DNA from: Arthrobacter sp. 24S4-2
Lineage (GTDB): Bacteria; Actinomycetota; Actinomycetes; Actinomycetales; Micrococcaceae
Assembly: GCF_005280255.1 (NCBI RefSeq)
Contig: NZ_CP040018.1
Span: forward strand, 2,108,001 to 2,172,000
Direction of reading: 5' to 3'
DNA: 64,000 nucleotides
The notes under the pieces: model-generated
Databases searched by the model: none
Told to the model about the DNA's origin: nothing
What the model saw: the letters and a program-made list of their open reading frames with translations, nothing else
Made by a program: the position numbers and the translations under genes
Shown: piece by piece, positions 50,928-58,961 of the stretch
How positions within the stretch are numbered: the first letter of the stretch is position 1
Layout of the letters: every line of letters begins with the position of its first letter

Positions 50928-51913
50928 GCCTCCTCGCCCCCACCCTGCAAAAGTTCTTCACCGACCGCCTCCTCACCCAACGGCAGGTCAGCCCGGCCAC
51001 CGTCGCCGCCTACCGCGATACGTTCCGGCTGCTCTTCGGATTCATCGCCGAGACAAAGAAGCTCGCTCCGGCGGGCCTGGACATCGCTGACCTCGACGCC
51101 CCGACGATCGGAGCGTTCCTCAGCTATCTGGAAACCGGGCGGGCCAACACCGTACGAAGCCGCAACGCGCGCCTGGCAGCGATCCATTCGCTGTTCAAGT
51201 TCGCCGCGCTCGAGCACCCCGAACATGCCGACCTGATCTCGCGCGTCCTCGCGATCCCACCGAAACGGTTCGATCAAGGCATCGTTGCGTTCCTCAGCAA
51301 AGAGGAAGTTGAAGCGATCCTCTCCGTCCCGGACACGGACACCTGGCTCGGTCGCCGTGACCACGCCCTGCTCACCGTCGCAGTCCAAACAGGTTTGCGC
51401 GTCACCGAACTCACCGGCCTGCGGCGCGACGACATCAACCTGAGAACCGGGCCTCACGTTCGTTGTCGTGGCAAGGGCCGAAAACAACGATCCACACCTT
51501 TGACCGCCGGGACCGTCGCCACGCTGAGGGAATGGTTGAAAGCGAATGACACCCAGCCCGGCTCGCCACTGTTCCCCAGCCGACACGGCACACCGTTGAG
51601 TACCGACGCCGTTGAATGGCTGGTGAACAAATATGCCACCGCCGCGGCATCTCGCTGCCCATCGCTGGCGAACAAGCGAGTCACCCCTCACGTCCTGCGC
51701 CACAGCGCTGCCATGTTCTTACGCGAAGCAGGGGTGGATATCTCGGTAATCGCCCTCTGGCTCGGCCACGAAAGTATCACCTCGACACAGATCTATATGC
51801 ATGCCGACCTCGCCGTCAAACAACGGGCTCTGGACAAGACCACGCCCCTGGAAGTAGCCCCGAACCACTACCGCCCGTCGGACTCGCTGCTCGCCTACCT
51901 CGACACACTCTGA
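50924..51913 (+). CDS. RIT element 2 tyrosine recombinase, third gene
   Basis: This 329-residue recombinase has Arg in VQTGLRVTELTGL, His-x-x-Arg in HVLRHSAAM, His in WLGHESITST and Tyr in QIYMHADLAV. Unlike its counterpart in RIT element 1, its C-terminus is complete (NHYRPSDSLLAYLDTL). The TGA at 51911-51913 abuts the right terminal repeat. Confidence 0.9.
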   Translation: MSLLAPTLQKFFTDRLLTQRQVSPATVAAYRDTFRLLFGFIAETKKLAPAGLDIADLDAPTIGAFLSYLETGRANTVRSRNARLAAIHSLFKFAALEHPEHADLISRVLAIPPKRFDQGIVAFLSKEEVEAILSVPDTDTWLGRRDHALLTVAVQTGLRVTELTGLRRDDINLRTGPHVRCRGKGRKQRSTPLTAGTVATLREWLKANDTQPGSPLFPSRHGTPLSTDAVEWLVNKYATAAASRCPSLANKRVTPHVLRHSAAMFLREAGVDISVIALWLGHESITSTQIYMHADLAVKQRALDKTTPLEVAPNHYRPSDSLLAYLDTL

Positions 51914-52015
51914 ATTATGCCGAATAGATCAGGCCGCTACAGCTCCCTGACCAGCGCAAACATGCCCGCGCCGGTCCGTGTTCGGCATAATCACGGGCAC
52001 GGCATAATCGCTGTT
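51914..52015. repeat. Right terminal inverted repeat of RIT element 2
   Basis: It is the reverse complement of 48667-48759 plus the AACAGCGAT segment at 47646-47654, with about three mismatches. It contains ATTATGCCG (51914 on), GTTCGGCATAATC and GCCGTGCC-type arms and ends TCGCTGTT at 52015. Confidence 0.9.
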
Positions 52016-52678
52016 GGGATTGTCATTGCTTACCCGGGGCCTGGAGTGAGACCGGGTGACCTCCAGATCCGAGAGCAGCGCGGCCACAGTCTTTGACGTC
52101 ATGGATGTTCCCCGGTCCGCGTGCACGACCTGGGGGATCCCATGGATCCCGAAGATTCCCTTCATCATTTCCACGGCCAGCATCCCGGATTCGGTGGCGT
52201 GGACGTGCGCGCCGACGATGAACCTCGAATGGATATCAACCATCATGTAGCAATCAAAATACTTGCCCTTGACCGGGCCGGCAAGCTTTGTAATATCCCA
52301 CGTGAACACCTCTCCCGGGGCGGTGGCGACCAGTTCAGGAACCGCACGGGGAGGATGCTTGGCCAGCCGGCGGCGTTCCTTGACCTGCTTGTTTTCCTCC
52401 AGCACCCGGTAAAAAGTCGACAGCGATCCCAGGTAGATTCCCTGATCCAGCAGCTTCGTATAGACCTGCATAGGTGCCAGATCCACAAACTCCGGTGAGT
52501 TCAGTGCCGCCAGAATCTCGGCGCGCTCGGCGGCGCTGAGCTTGTTCTGCGGCACCACCGACGCATGGTCCCGCGGCGGGGCCGGTTTCCGGTTCGCGGT
52601 CGTCCTGGAAACACCGGTCAATGATGCTGCACGGCGCGTGGGGATCTTCAGTTCAAGCATCGACCGGTACGTGGCCAT
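52008..52678 (-). pseudogene. IS3-family OrfB, N-terminal piece
   Basis: From ATG 52678 the frame reads through an HTH-like start (IPTRRAASLTGVSRTTANRK) and the first two DDE acids (VFTWDITKLAGPVKGKYFDCYMMVDIHS; VVHADRGTSMTSK). It breaks at RPRVSNDNPNS, where the catalytic Glu codon should follow. The next bases belong to the RIT terminal repeat; the Glu is found on the other side at 47629. Confidence 0.9.
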
Positions 52679-53124
52679 CAGCGCTTCCTGGACCGGGGCC
52701 CGTCCGGCATATCCTCTGAGGCGCTCTCTAAGAACGCCTGTAGTTTTCCCATCAGTTCCAGGGCTGCCTCGGTCTTCTGCAACCGGCTCTCACTCACCTC
52801 TAGCTGGCGGCGCAAACGCGCGTTCTCGGCCTGGTCCGCCGAGAGTTTCCCGATCGTTTCCCCGGCCTTCTTCCCGGCCAGGACCCCGGCGTCACGCAGC
52901 CGGCGCCACTCGGTCATCTGCGAGGAATACAGACCCTCCCGGCGCAGGAAAGCACCGCCCTCACTGTTCTCACACGCCTTCTCGTACGCGGTCAAAAACT
53001 CGAGCTTCTGGACGGGGGTGAACGACCGACGAGGCCGTGGTCCACCAGCCCGCGGCCCGGAACTACCAGTGCTACTACTCACAGCACTATCTTGGCGTAC
53101 TGCACTCAAAACTGGACTGGACAT
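52678..53124 (-). CDS. IS3-family OrfA of the split element
   Basis: This 148-residue OrfA has an HTH (SFTPVQKLEFLTAYEKACENSEGGAFLRREGLYSSQMTEWRRLRDAGVL) and a coiled coil (LSADQAENARLRRQLEVSESRLQKTEAALELMGKLQAFLE). Its stop overlaps the orfB ATG as TGATG. It is intact, but orfB is destroyed. Confidence 0.88.
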   Translation of the reverse strand: MSSPVLSAVRQDSAVSSSTGSSGPRAGGPRPRRSFTPVQKLEFLTAYEKACENSEGGAFLRREGLYSSQMTEWRRLRDAGVLAGKKAGETIGKLSADQAENARLRRQLEVSESRLQKTEAALELMGKLQAFLESASEDMPDGPRSRKR

Positions 53125-53371
53125 GATTACTGGATTCCTGGCTCTCGCCCCACGCGATTAAGCGGACTTGCTATGAGCCCTTGGTACCGTTCCAGCCTGA
53201 CACGTAGGGGGTGGACCGATGAAAGACCATGCCTCTGGCCTTACCGCTGCCGCCTTCGGATTCGGCCGCTCGTCGGGAGTGTGTCGACGGTGTCCATGAT
53301 TTTCCGTTAGCCACGGCCTGGTTCCCGCTGGCACCGCTGATAGTTGCATCTCTGACGCGGTGTTCCGCGTT

Positions 53372-54544
53372 CTAATGTGTTAGCTCGGCGAGTGACGGGG
53401 GTTCCAACATGGGAGGGATGCCAAGTAGCGCGTGCTCCAGCAGGGACGTGATTCCTTGCTGGGTCACCTGCACGGGGTTAGAAGCCGGGGCCGCCGCGAC
53501 CACCCGCTCCACAGCGTCGCCGATTCCGGCGGAGGTAAAGCCGTAATCGGCTAGCCTGCTCGGGGCGTCGACAGCCGCGTAAAGGTCCTGCAGCGCCGTT
53601 AAGGCAGCGGAAGCCCGGTCAGGTCTATAGCCGGTGGGCAAATCGTCCAGGCCAGCCCGATCGGTGTGTTCTCCGGCGGCATCCGGTGAATAACCCAAGG
53701 CTGTGGCAAGTCGGCCCGCGAGATCACTCACGGCGGGAGCGTTGTAGGCCAGCACGTAGGGCAGCACGGCGGCGTGCGTCTGGGCATGGGGCAGGTCGAA
53801 GGTTCCGCCGAGCACGTGGCAAATCTTGTGGTGCAGTCCGGACCCTGCCGAGGAGAACGCTACTGCGCCGAGGTAGCACCCGTAGAGAGCCCGTTCCCGG
53901 GAATCGACATCACCTGGGTCGATGACGATCCCGCGCAGGGCTAGGTTCAGGGCCCAGGCGCCTTCCAGGGCCAGCGCCTGATTGATCGGATCGGTGCGCG
54001 GGGCCCAGAGGGAGTCGATGCAGTGGGCCAGTCCATTGAGTCCGGAGGCTACGGACAGTCCCACCGGCAAGGTCCTGGACAGGTTCGCGTCGTAAACCAC
54101 AGCGGCAGGCAGGGTGCGGTTGTCTAGGCCCGTTCTTTTACTGCGGTCCTCGGTCATCCCCCACACGTTTGTAGCTTCCGATCCGGCGTAAGTGGTAGGC
54201 ACGGCGATGATCGGAATCCCGGTGGTCAGGGCGACAGCCTTGGCCAATCCGGTCGCGGACCCTCCGCCGACAGAAATGAGGACGTCGGCCCGGTGCTCAG
54301 CGGCCGCGCTGCGGGCGCGCTCGGCTATTTTGACGGGCACGTGCTGGACTACTTCGTCCCACCACAGGACCGAGGCGACACCGGAGAGGACGGTCTCTGC
54401 CAAGGGCCGCCCGGAAGCCGAGGCGATCACCATCGGCCGGGTGGTTCCTAGCCGGTCCAGTTCAGCGGCCACATTGCCGGCGGCTTTACCCGTGCCAAAC
54501 AGTACTCGCTGCCCGAGTGTTGCGTGTGTGAACTCAAGTGTCAT
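53372..54544 (-). CDS. Maleylacetate reductase
   Basis: This 390-residue iron-containing alcohol dehydrogenase-type enzyme matches maleylacetate reductases, which reduce maleylacetate to beta-ketoadipate with NAD(P)H. The nucleotide site ISVGGGSATGLAKAVAL, PTTYAGSEATNVWG, and metal-binding-like His in GLAHCIDSLWAP, GSGLHHKICHVLGGTFDLPHAQTHA are visible. Maleylacetate arises from hydroxyquinol or hydroquinone pathways, but no such dioxygenase is in the window. ATG 54544 follows GGAGCTATGCC. The SnoaL-like gene is 107 bp upstream on the same strand. Confidence 0.88.
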   Translation of the reverse strand: MTLEFTHATLGQRVLFGTGKAAGNVAAELDRLGTTRPMVIASASGRPLAETVLSGVASVLWWDEVVQHVPVKIAERARSAAAEHRADVLISVGGGSATGLAKAVALTTGIPIIAVPTTYAGSEATNVWGMTEDRSKRTGLDNRTLPAAVVYDANLSRTLPVGLSVASGLNGLAHCIDSLWAPRTDPINQALALEGAWALNLALRGIVIDPGDVDSRERALYGCYLGAVAFSSAGSGLHHKICHVLGGTFDLPHAQTHAAVLPYVLAYNAPAVSDLAGRLATALGYSPDAAGEHTDRAGLDDLPTGYRPDRASAALTALQDLYAAVDAPSRLADYGFTSAGIGDAVERVVAAAPASNPVQVTQQGITSLLEHALLGIPPMLEPPSLAELTH

Positions 54545-54651
54545 GGCATAGCTCCTTCGCGAAAGGGACCTGGAGTATGAAATGGACGGATAGGAATGGC
54601 CTGCTCCGCCCGCGACGCTCCTCCACGGCCGGGAGTCCTCAAGCCCTGATC

Positions 54652-55209
54652 TCAGGACCCCATCAGTACGGAAGCCGACGGATAGTGGGAGGCGAAGGTG
54701 GCTGGCAACGGCGCGATGAAAACATTCTCCGTGCGGGTCCTGGTGATTTTCCAGCCGCTGTCAGTCTTGCGGAACGAATTGTTGAGCCGACTTGACCGCA
54801 GCAACGACGTCCCGTCGGAGAAGAGCCAAGGCTGCATATGGATCCACTGGCCGGTGGCATTGTCACCGTCGACGTATATCTGTTCCGACGTGAGGTAGTG
54901 GGCGTTAAGCAGCAGCGCAGGTGCCCGTTCCTCGCCCCAGAAGGTGTTGAAGTGTTCTCGGATGGCGTCGTGTCCCTCGGCGTGGCCGAACTGGTTGTCG
55001 TAGTATTCCCCTACGCCTTCCCAGACGGCGTCCTTAGCGTAGAGCGCCATAATCAGGTCAATGCGGTGCGCGTCGTCGCCGACCGCGAACTCCGGGCACG
55101 GGGTGTCGCAAAGGAACATGTAGCGGGCCTGGAGGCGGCGGATATCCGCCTCTGCCTCTAACACCTCAATGCGCTTCACAAGGCTTGCCAATGTCGTTTC
55201 GTCAGACAT
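54652..55209 (-). CDS. SnoaL/NTF2-like protein
   Basis: This 185-residue protein has the SnoaL_4 pattern: EADIRRLQARYMFLCDTP, DLIMALYAKDAVWEG, HAEGHDAIREHFNTFW, LNAHYLTSEQIYVDGDNATGQW and an Arg-rich end. Such cone-shaped alpha+beta barrels act as small hydratases, isomerases or dioxygenase partners. It probably belongs with the maleylacetate reductase downstream, but its reaction is not evident. ATG 55209 follows GGAGACACG. Confidence 0.78.
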   Translation of the reverse strand: MSDETTLASLVKRIEVLEAEADIRRLQARYMFLCDTPCPEFAVGDDAHRIDLIMALYAKDAVWEGVGEYYDNQFGHAEGHDAIREHFNTFWGEERAPALLLNAHYLTSEQIYVDGDNATGQWIHMQPWLFSDGTSLLRSSRLNNSFRKTDSGWKITRTRTENVFIAPLPATFASHYPSASVLMGS

Positions 55210-56159
55210 CGTGTCTCCATATCGTATGTGTTAATCGGATTTGGGCCTCGCCGTAATCCGGTTCGTCGACGCCGCTGCGGATACGCTGACTGCGAAATGC
55301 CCTTGTACCAAGTGGCGCTGGCTGGGTATACGAGCCCGGACGACGAGACAATTGGTGCAGCTCTGAAGGCTCGTTCTCCCGGGGAAAGACTCCGGCTGGC
55401 ACCCGCCGTTTCGAACCCCTCGCAATCGTCCAAAAAGTCTCGCCGGTGCGGTTATGGCCGTTCGCCCACCTCCCAGTCCCCCCGACGAGTCTCAACTCCA
55501 CTCAACACACTATCGAGACCCCAACGGGTCGGACATTGGTAAATTCTGGCCCAGGACTAAAGGTATTCCCTACATACCCCGGTACGAGCGGCGTCCTAAC
55601 TCGATCGGATGCTCGAGCCAGCTGGACTAGCTGGCACACGGAGTGTCGAAGATACAGGCCGTCGCACGAAAAGTCGATCATGGTCCCACCAGGATTTGCG
55701 CCGATCCCACGCGCCACTTCTAACGCCGATAATGGACCATGGCGGCTTCTGAAGGGCCGACGGGGGAGTGGCGGCTGTCCCGTCTCAGTCTTGTTAGCAA
55801 GAGTCTCAGTAGACATGCCAACCTACGGGATCGTGGCCCTGTCTCAATCGGTGAAGGCGCCAGGATCCGTGCGCGTACTCGACCGATTTCGATGTCGGAA
55901 ATGGTCGACGAGGCGTCGTGCATGTGGTTCACCAGCCCAGGTGCGTTCTACGGAAATGCCAACTCAAGTGAGCCCGGAGACACGAGATTCGTCTCAGTAG
56001 ATCCGGCAAAACCCCACGTCGCCGTTGCCAACTTAACTGAGATCGGACACGGGAAGCTACCAGTCGCCTATCGCCTGGTGCATGGCGGCCGAGAACATGT
56101 AGGGACCTCCACCCTCCTGTGCTGGTGAAAATTGGCGACATTCTGGATTCCTTTTCGGT
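55210..56159. other. Intergenic debris, no recognisable gene
   Basis: About 950 bp. Several open frames of 90-130 codons exist on both strands, but none has a convincing ribosome site or family signature. The left part should contain the promoter of the SnoaL-like gene and maleylacetate reductase. Confidence 0.4.
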
Positions 56160-56285
56160 GGCCTCGCCCTTCTCAACCACAATGGCGTAGCCTAGCGCCG
56201 CCAGCTGCCTCACAGTTGTGGTCGTAGCCGCCACCTTGGCATCGTGGCCGAAATCGGCCACGATGCCAATACGTGTTACGTTCAC
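56160..56285 (-). pseudogene. PntA N-terminal scrap
   Basis: GTG 56285 opens NVTRIGIVADFGHDAKVAATTTTVRQLAALGYAIVVEKGEATE, the first two strands of the alpha subunit of NAD(P) transhydrogenase (consensus RIGVP.E...E.RVA.TP.TV.KL..LG..VVVE.GAG). The similarity stops after about 42 codons. A complete subunit would be about 370-510 residues. Confidence 0.65.
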
Positions 56286-56555
56286 TCTCTGTCATCGATC
56301 CAACCTGCGGCGCTGGATTCGCTACTCAGCAGGAGCCGTAGCCGGTAGATCGTTCTTGGAAACCTTCAGCAAGGCGCAGCAGTCCGCGCACGTCACCCGG
56401 GAGCTCTTTGTACACTCCTTCGAGCGTCGCCGGGCACATGGATGCACGAGCGGTTGCGTGGTTACGCCGAGTCATCCGTTCTCGCCCAGGAGATGGCGCG
56501 ATTGAGGCTGAGAAGGAGTGCAGTGACTGCGCTCGGGGGAGCTGGGACCGGCTGA
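56286..56555. other. Short intergenic region
   Basis: About 270 bp between the PntA scrap and the stop of the monooxygenase/OYE fusion gene. I see no gene or clear hairpin. Confidence 0.4.
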
Positions 56556-58949
56556 CTATTGGGTGAGGACCGGCTCCGCAGCGGCGACACCGGGTGTCCA
56601 ACGCAAGTGCCCGTCGGGTGTGATGGAATCAGGTTCCTTGAGGAGGGACAACCGCGGACGGACGGCATCGGTACGGCCGCTCGGGGGCTTGCGGCGACCG
56701 GCCCTGAACTGCGGAATCCACTGTGACCCAGGGCCGTGGTATTCCTGTTCAGCGGCAGCGTGCAATGTCCACTGCGGGTCGTACAGGTGTGTGCGTCCGA
56801 GTGCCACGAGGTCCGCGCGTCCGGCCAGGAGGACGGAGTTGACATCGTCGTAGGTGGAGATGGCGCCCACGGCAATCACGGCCACTCCAGCCGGCGCGGC
56901 GACCTCCTGCCGGATCCGGTCGGCGAAGGGCGTCTGGTAGCTGCGGCCAAACGCCGGCTTCTCATCCTTTGAGATCTGACCCGTGGAGACGTCGATGCCC
57001 GCTGCACCATGGTCAACGAATGCCTGCGCGATGCCGATTGAATCGTCGGAGTTGTTGCCACCCTCGATCCAGTCGGTCGCCGAGATCCGCACAGTAATCG
57101 GCCTGTCCGCAGGCCAGACAGCGCGGACTGCGTCGAAGACCTCAAGCGGGAAGCGCAGCCTGTTCTCCAGGCTGCCGCCATACTTGTCGGTGCGCTGGTT
57201 GGAAATTGGCGAAAGGAAAGAGGACAGAAGGTATCCGTGGGCGGCGTGAACCTCGAGGAGGTCGAATCCGGCTTCTGCGCCGCGGCGGGCAGCATCAACG
57301 AAGTCGGCTTTGACCCGGTCCATTTCGGTGGTGTCGATTTCGCGCGGAACCTGGTTGCCGGCCCCGTACGGCAAGGCGGACGGGCCGACCGGTTGCCAGT
57401 TCCCGATTTCGAGGGGCTCGTCGATGCCCTCCCACATCAGGCGCGTGGATCCCTTGCGGCCGGAATGTCCAATCTGCAACCCGATCTTTGCCGTCGAACG
57501 TTCGTGGACAAAGTCGACGATGGACTTCCAGCTGTGCTGCTGCTCGTCTGTATAGAGGCCAGAGCATCCGGGAGTGATGCGTCCTTCGGCGGACACGCAA
57601 ACCATCTCCGTCATCACCAGTCCCGCCCCGCCAAGGGCTTTGGAGCCGAGGTGTACTAAATGGAAGTTCCCCGGAACGCCGTCCGTGGCGGAGTACATGT
57701 CCATGGGGGAGACTATGATCCGGTTCTTCAATTCGAGTCCGCCGATGCGGTATGGCTGGAACATTGCGGGCGCGACGTCGGGCAATCCTTGGGAATCGGC
57801 GAAGTGTTTGTCCACGGCGCCGGCGAATTCCGGGTCGCGGAGGCGCAGGTTCTCCTGGGTGATCCGGCGCGAGCGGGTGAGCAGGTTGAACGCGAATTGC
57901 GTGGGTTCCTGCCCTCTGTACTGTCCGATCCGTTCGAACCATTCCAGCGAAGCCTGAGCGGCTCGTTGTGTGGATTCGACGACGGGACGGCGCTCGGTCT
58001 CGTAGGCGGCCAGTGCGGTTTCAAGATCTTGGTGCTCGTGGAGGCACGCGGCCAGGGCCAGGGAGTCTTCCATGGCGAGTTTGGTGCCGGATCCGATGGA
58101 AAAGTGGGCGGTGTGGGCGGCGTCGCCAAGCAGCACGATATTCCCGTGGCGCCAGCTGCGGTTGCGGACCGTGGTGAAGTTCAGCCACTTGGAGTTGTTG
58201 GCCAGCACCTCGTGTCCGGCGAGTTCTTCGGCGAAAATGTCGCGGATTTTGCTGATTGCCTTTTCGTCGGACACGCCGGGGGCGAATACCTCGGTAGCAG
58301 TCTCGTCGAAGCCTGCTGCCTCCCACACATCCGGGGACATTTCGACGATGAACGTGGAACCTTCGTCAGAGTATGGGTATCCGTGGATCTGCATGGTGCC
58401 GTATTTGGTGTCCTTGACGAAGAACTTGAACGCTTCGAAAACCTGGTCCGTGCCAAGCCACATGAACTTGTTGGGCCGGGGATCAAGGCTCGGGCCAAAA
58501 GACTGCGCATAGGTTGCCCGGATCTGGGAGTTGACACCGTCGGAAGCCAGGACCAGGTCGTAGCCGGCCTCGAGCTCCTGGATGGGCGGGGCGAGCGTGC
58601 TGAAACGCACGTCCACGCCCAGTTCAGCGCAGCGGCGCTGGAGCAGCTCAAGCAGTTCCTTGCGGCTCATTGCTGCGAATCCCTGGCCTCCGACGATGAG
58701 GGTTTCGCCGCGGAAGTGGATGTCGATGTCGGACCACCGGGCAAACCGCCGGCTCATGTATTCGGCAACCACCGGGTCGGCGTTGCCGATGCCCCCGAGG
58801 GTTTCATCGGAGAACACGACGCCGAAACCGAAGGTGTCTGTGGCGGCGTTGCGTTCCCAGAGCGTGATGTCGTGGGAGGGGTCCAGCTGCTTCATTAGTG
58901 CTGCGAAGTACAGGCCTCCGGGGCCGCCTCCGACGATTGCGATCTTCAT
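56556..58949 (-). CDS. FAD monooxygenase / Old Yellow Enzyme fusion acting on an aryl-CoA
   Basis: This 797-residue two-domain flavoprotein has residues 1-385 as a UbiH/PHBH-type FAD monooxygenase (MKIAIVGGGPGGLYFAALM, DLVLASDGVNSQIR, VLLGDAAHTAHFSIGSG). From about 400 it is an OYE-type FMN reductase (NRIIVSPMDMYSATDG, KIGLQIGHSGRKGS, FDLLEVHAAHGYLLSSFLSP, ADLVALGRTHLYDP). This matches 2-aminobenzoyl-CoA monooxygenase/reductase of Azoarcus and proteins annotated as salicylyl-CoA 5-hydroxylase/oxidoreductase. It follows the CoA ligase by 12 bp, so the substrate is the aryl-CoA made there. A decayed duplicate of its 3' end lies at 22148-22640. Confidence 0.9.
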   Translation of the reverse strand: MKIAIVGGGPGGLYFAALMKQLDPSHDITLWERNAATDTFGFGVVFSDETLGGIGNADPVVAEYMSRRFARWSDIDIHFRGETLIVGGQGFAAMSRKELLELLQRRCAELGVDVRFSTLAPPIQELEAGYDLVLASDGVNSQIRATYAQSFGPSLDPRPNKFMWLGTDQVFEAFKFFVKDTKYGTMQIHGYPYSDEGSTFIVEMSPDVWEAAGFDETATEVFAPGVSDEKAISKIRDIFAEELAGHEVLANNSKWLNFTTVRNRSWRHGNIVLLGDAAHTAHFSIGSGTKLAMEDSLALAACLHEHQDLETALAAYETERRPVVESTQRAAQASLEWFERIGQYRGQEPTQFAFNLLTRSRRITQENLRLRDPEFAGAVDKHFADSQGLPDVAPAMFQPYRIGGLELKNRIIVSPMDMYSATDGVPGNFHLVHLGSKALGGAGLVMTEMVCVSAEGRITPGCSGLYTDEQQHSWKSIVDFVHERSTAKIGLQIGHSGRKGSTRLMWEGIDEPLEIGNWQPVGPSALPYGAGNQVPREIDTTEMDRVKADFVDAARRGAEAGFDLLEVHAAHGYLLSSFLSPISNQRTDKYGGSLENRLRFPLEVFDAVRAVWPADRPITVRISATDWIEGGNNSDDSIGIAQAFVDHGAAGIDVSTGQISKDEKPAFGRSYQTPFADRIRQEVAAPAGVAVIAVGAISTYDDVNSVLLAGRADLVALGRTHLYDPQWTLHAAAEQEYHGPGSQWIPQFRAGRRKPPSGRTDAVRPRLSLLKEPDSITPDGHLRWTPGVAAAEPVLTQ

Positions 58950-58961
58950 GGTTTGCTCCTT

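Larger units (their letters stand above)
47630..52015 (+). mobile_element. RIT element 2 (recombinases in trio), interrupted by an IS1595-family element
   Basis: Three overlapping tyrosine-recombinase genes are flanked by inverted repeats of about 100 bp. The left arm is AACAGCGAT (47646-47654), cut by IS1595, continuing at 48667-48759. The right arm is 51914-52015. The arms differ at about 3 positions. Each contains ATTATGCCG/CGGCATAAT core sites in inverted order. The element sits in an IS3 orfB at the palindrome AACAGCGAGTCGCTGTT, and TCGCTGTT stands at both outer edges (47622-47629 and 52008-52015). Without IS1595 it is about 3.4 kb. Confidence 0.9.
45876..53200 (-). mobile_element. IS3-family element split by three other mobile elements
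   Basis: The outer inverted repeats are TCAAGCTGAACGGTACCAA (from 45876) and, read from 53200 inward, TCAGGCTGGAACGGTACCAA. orfA (52678-53124) is intact, and orfB is in three pieces: 52008-52678, 47519-47629 and 45901-46119. The first gap holds RIT element 2 with an IS1595-family element inside it, the second an IS110-group element. Removing all of them rejoins orfB in frame. The original element was about 1.5 kb. Confidence 0.88.

Noticed and set aside
57660..58898. 412-codon plus-strand frame opposite the monooxygenase/OYE fusion
   Set aside because: It mirrors the codon pattern of the real gene on the other strand and has low-complexity composition without recognisable domains.
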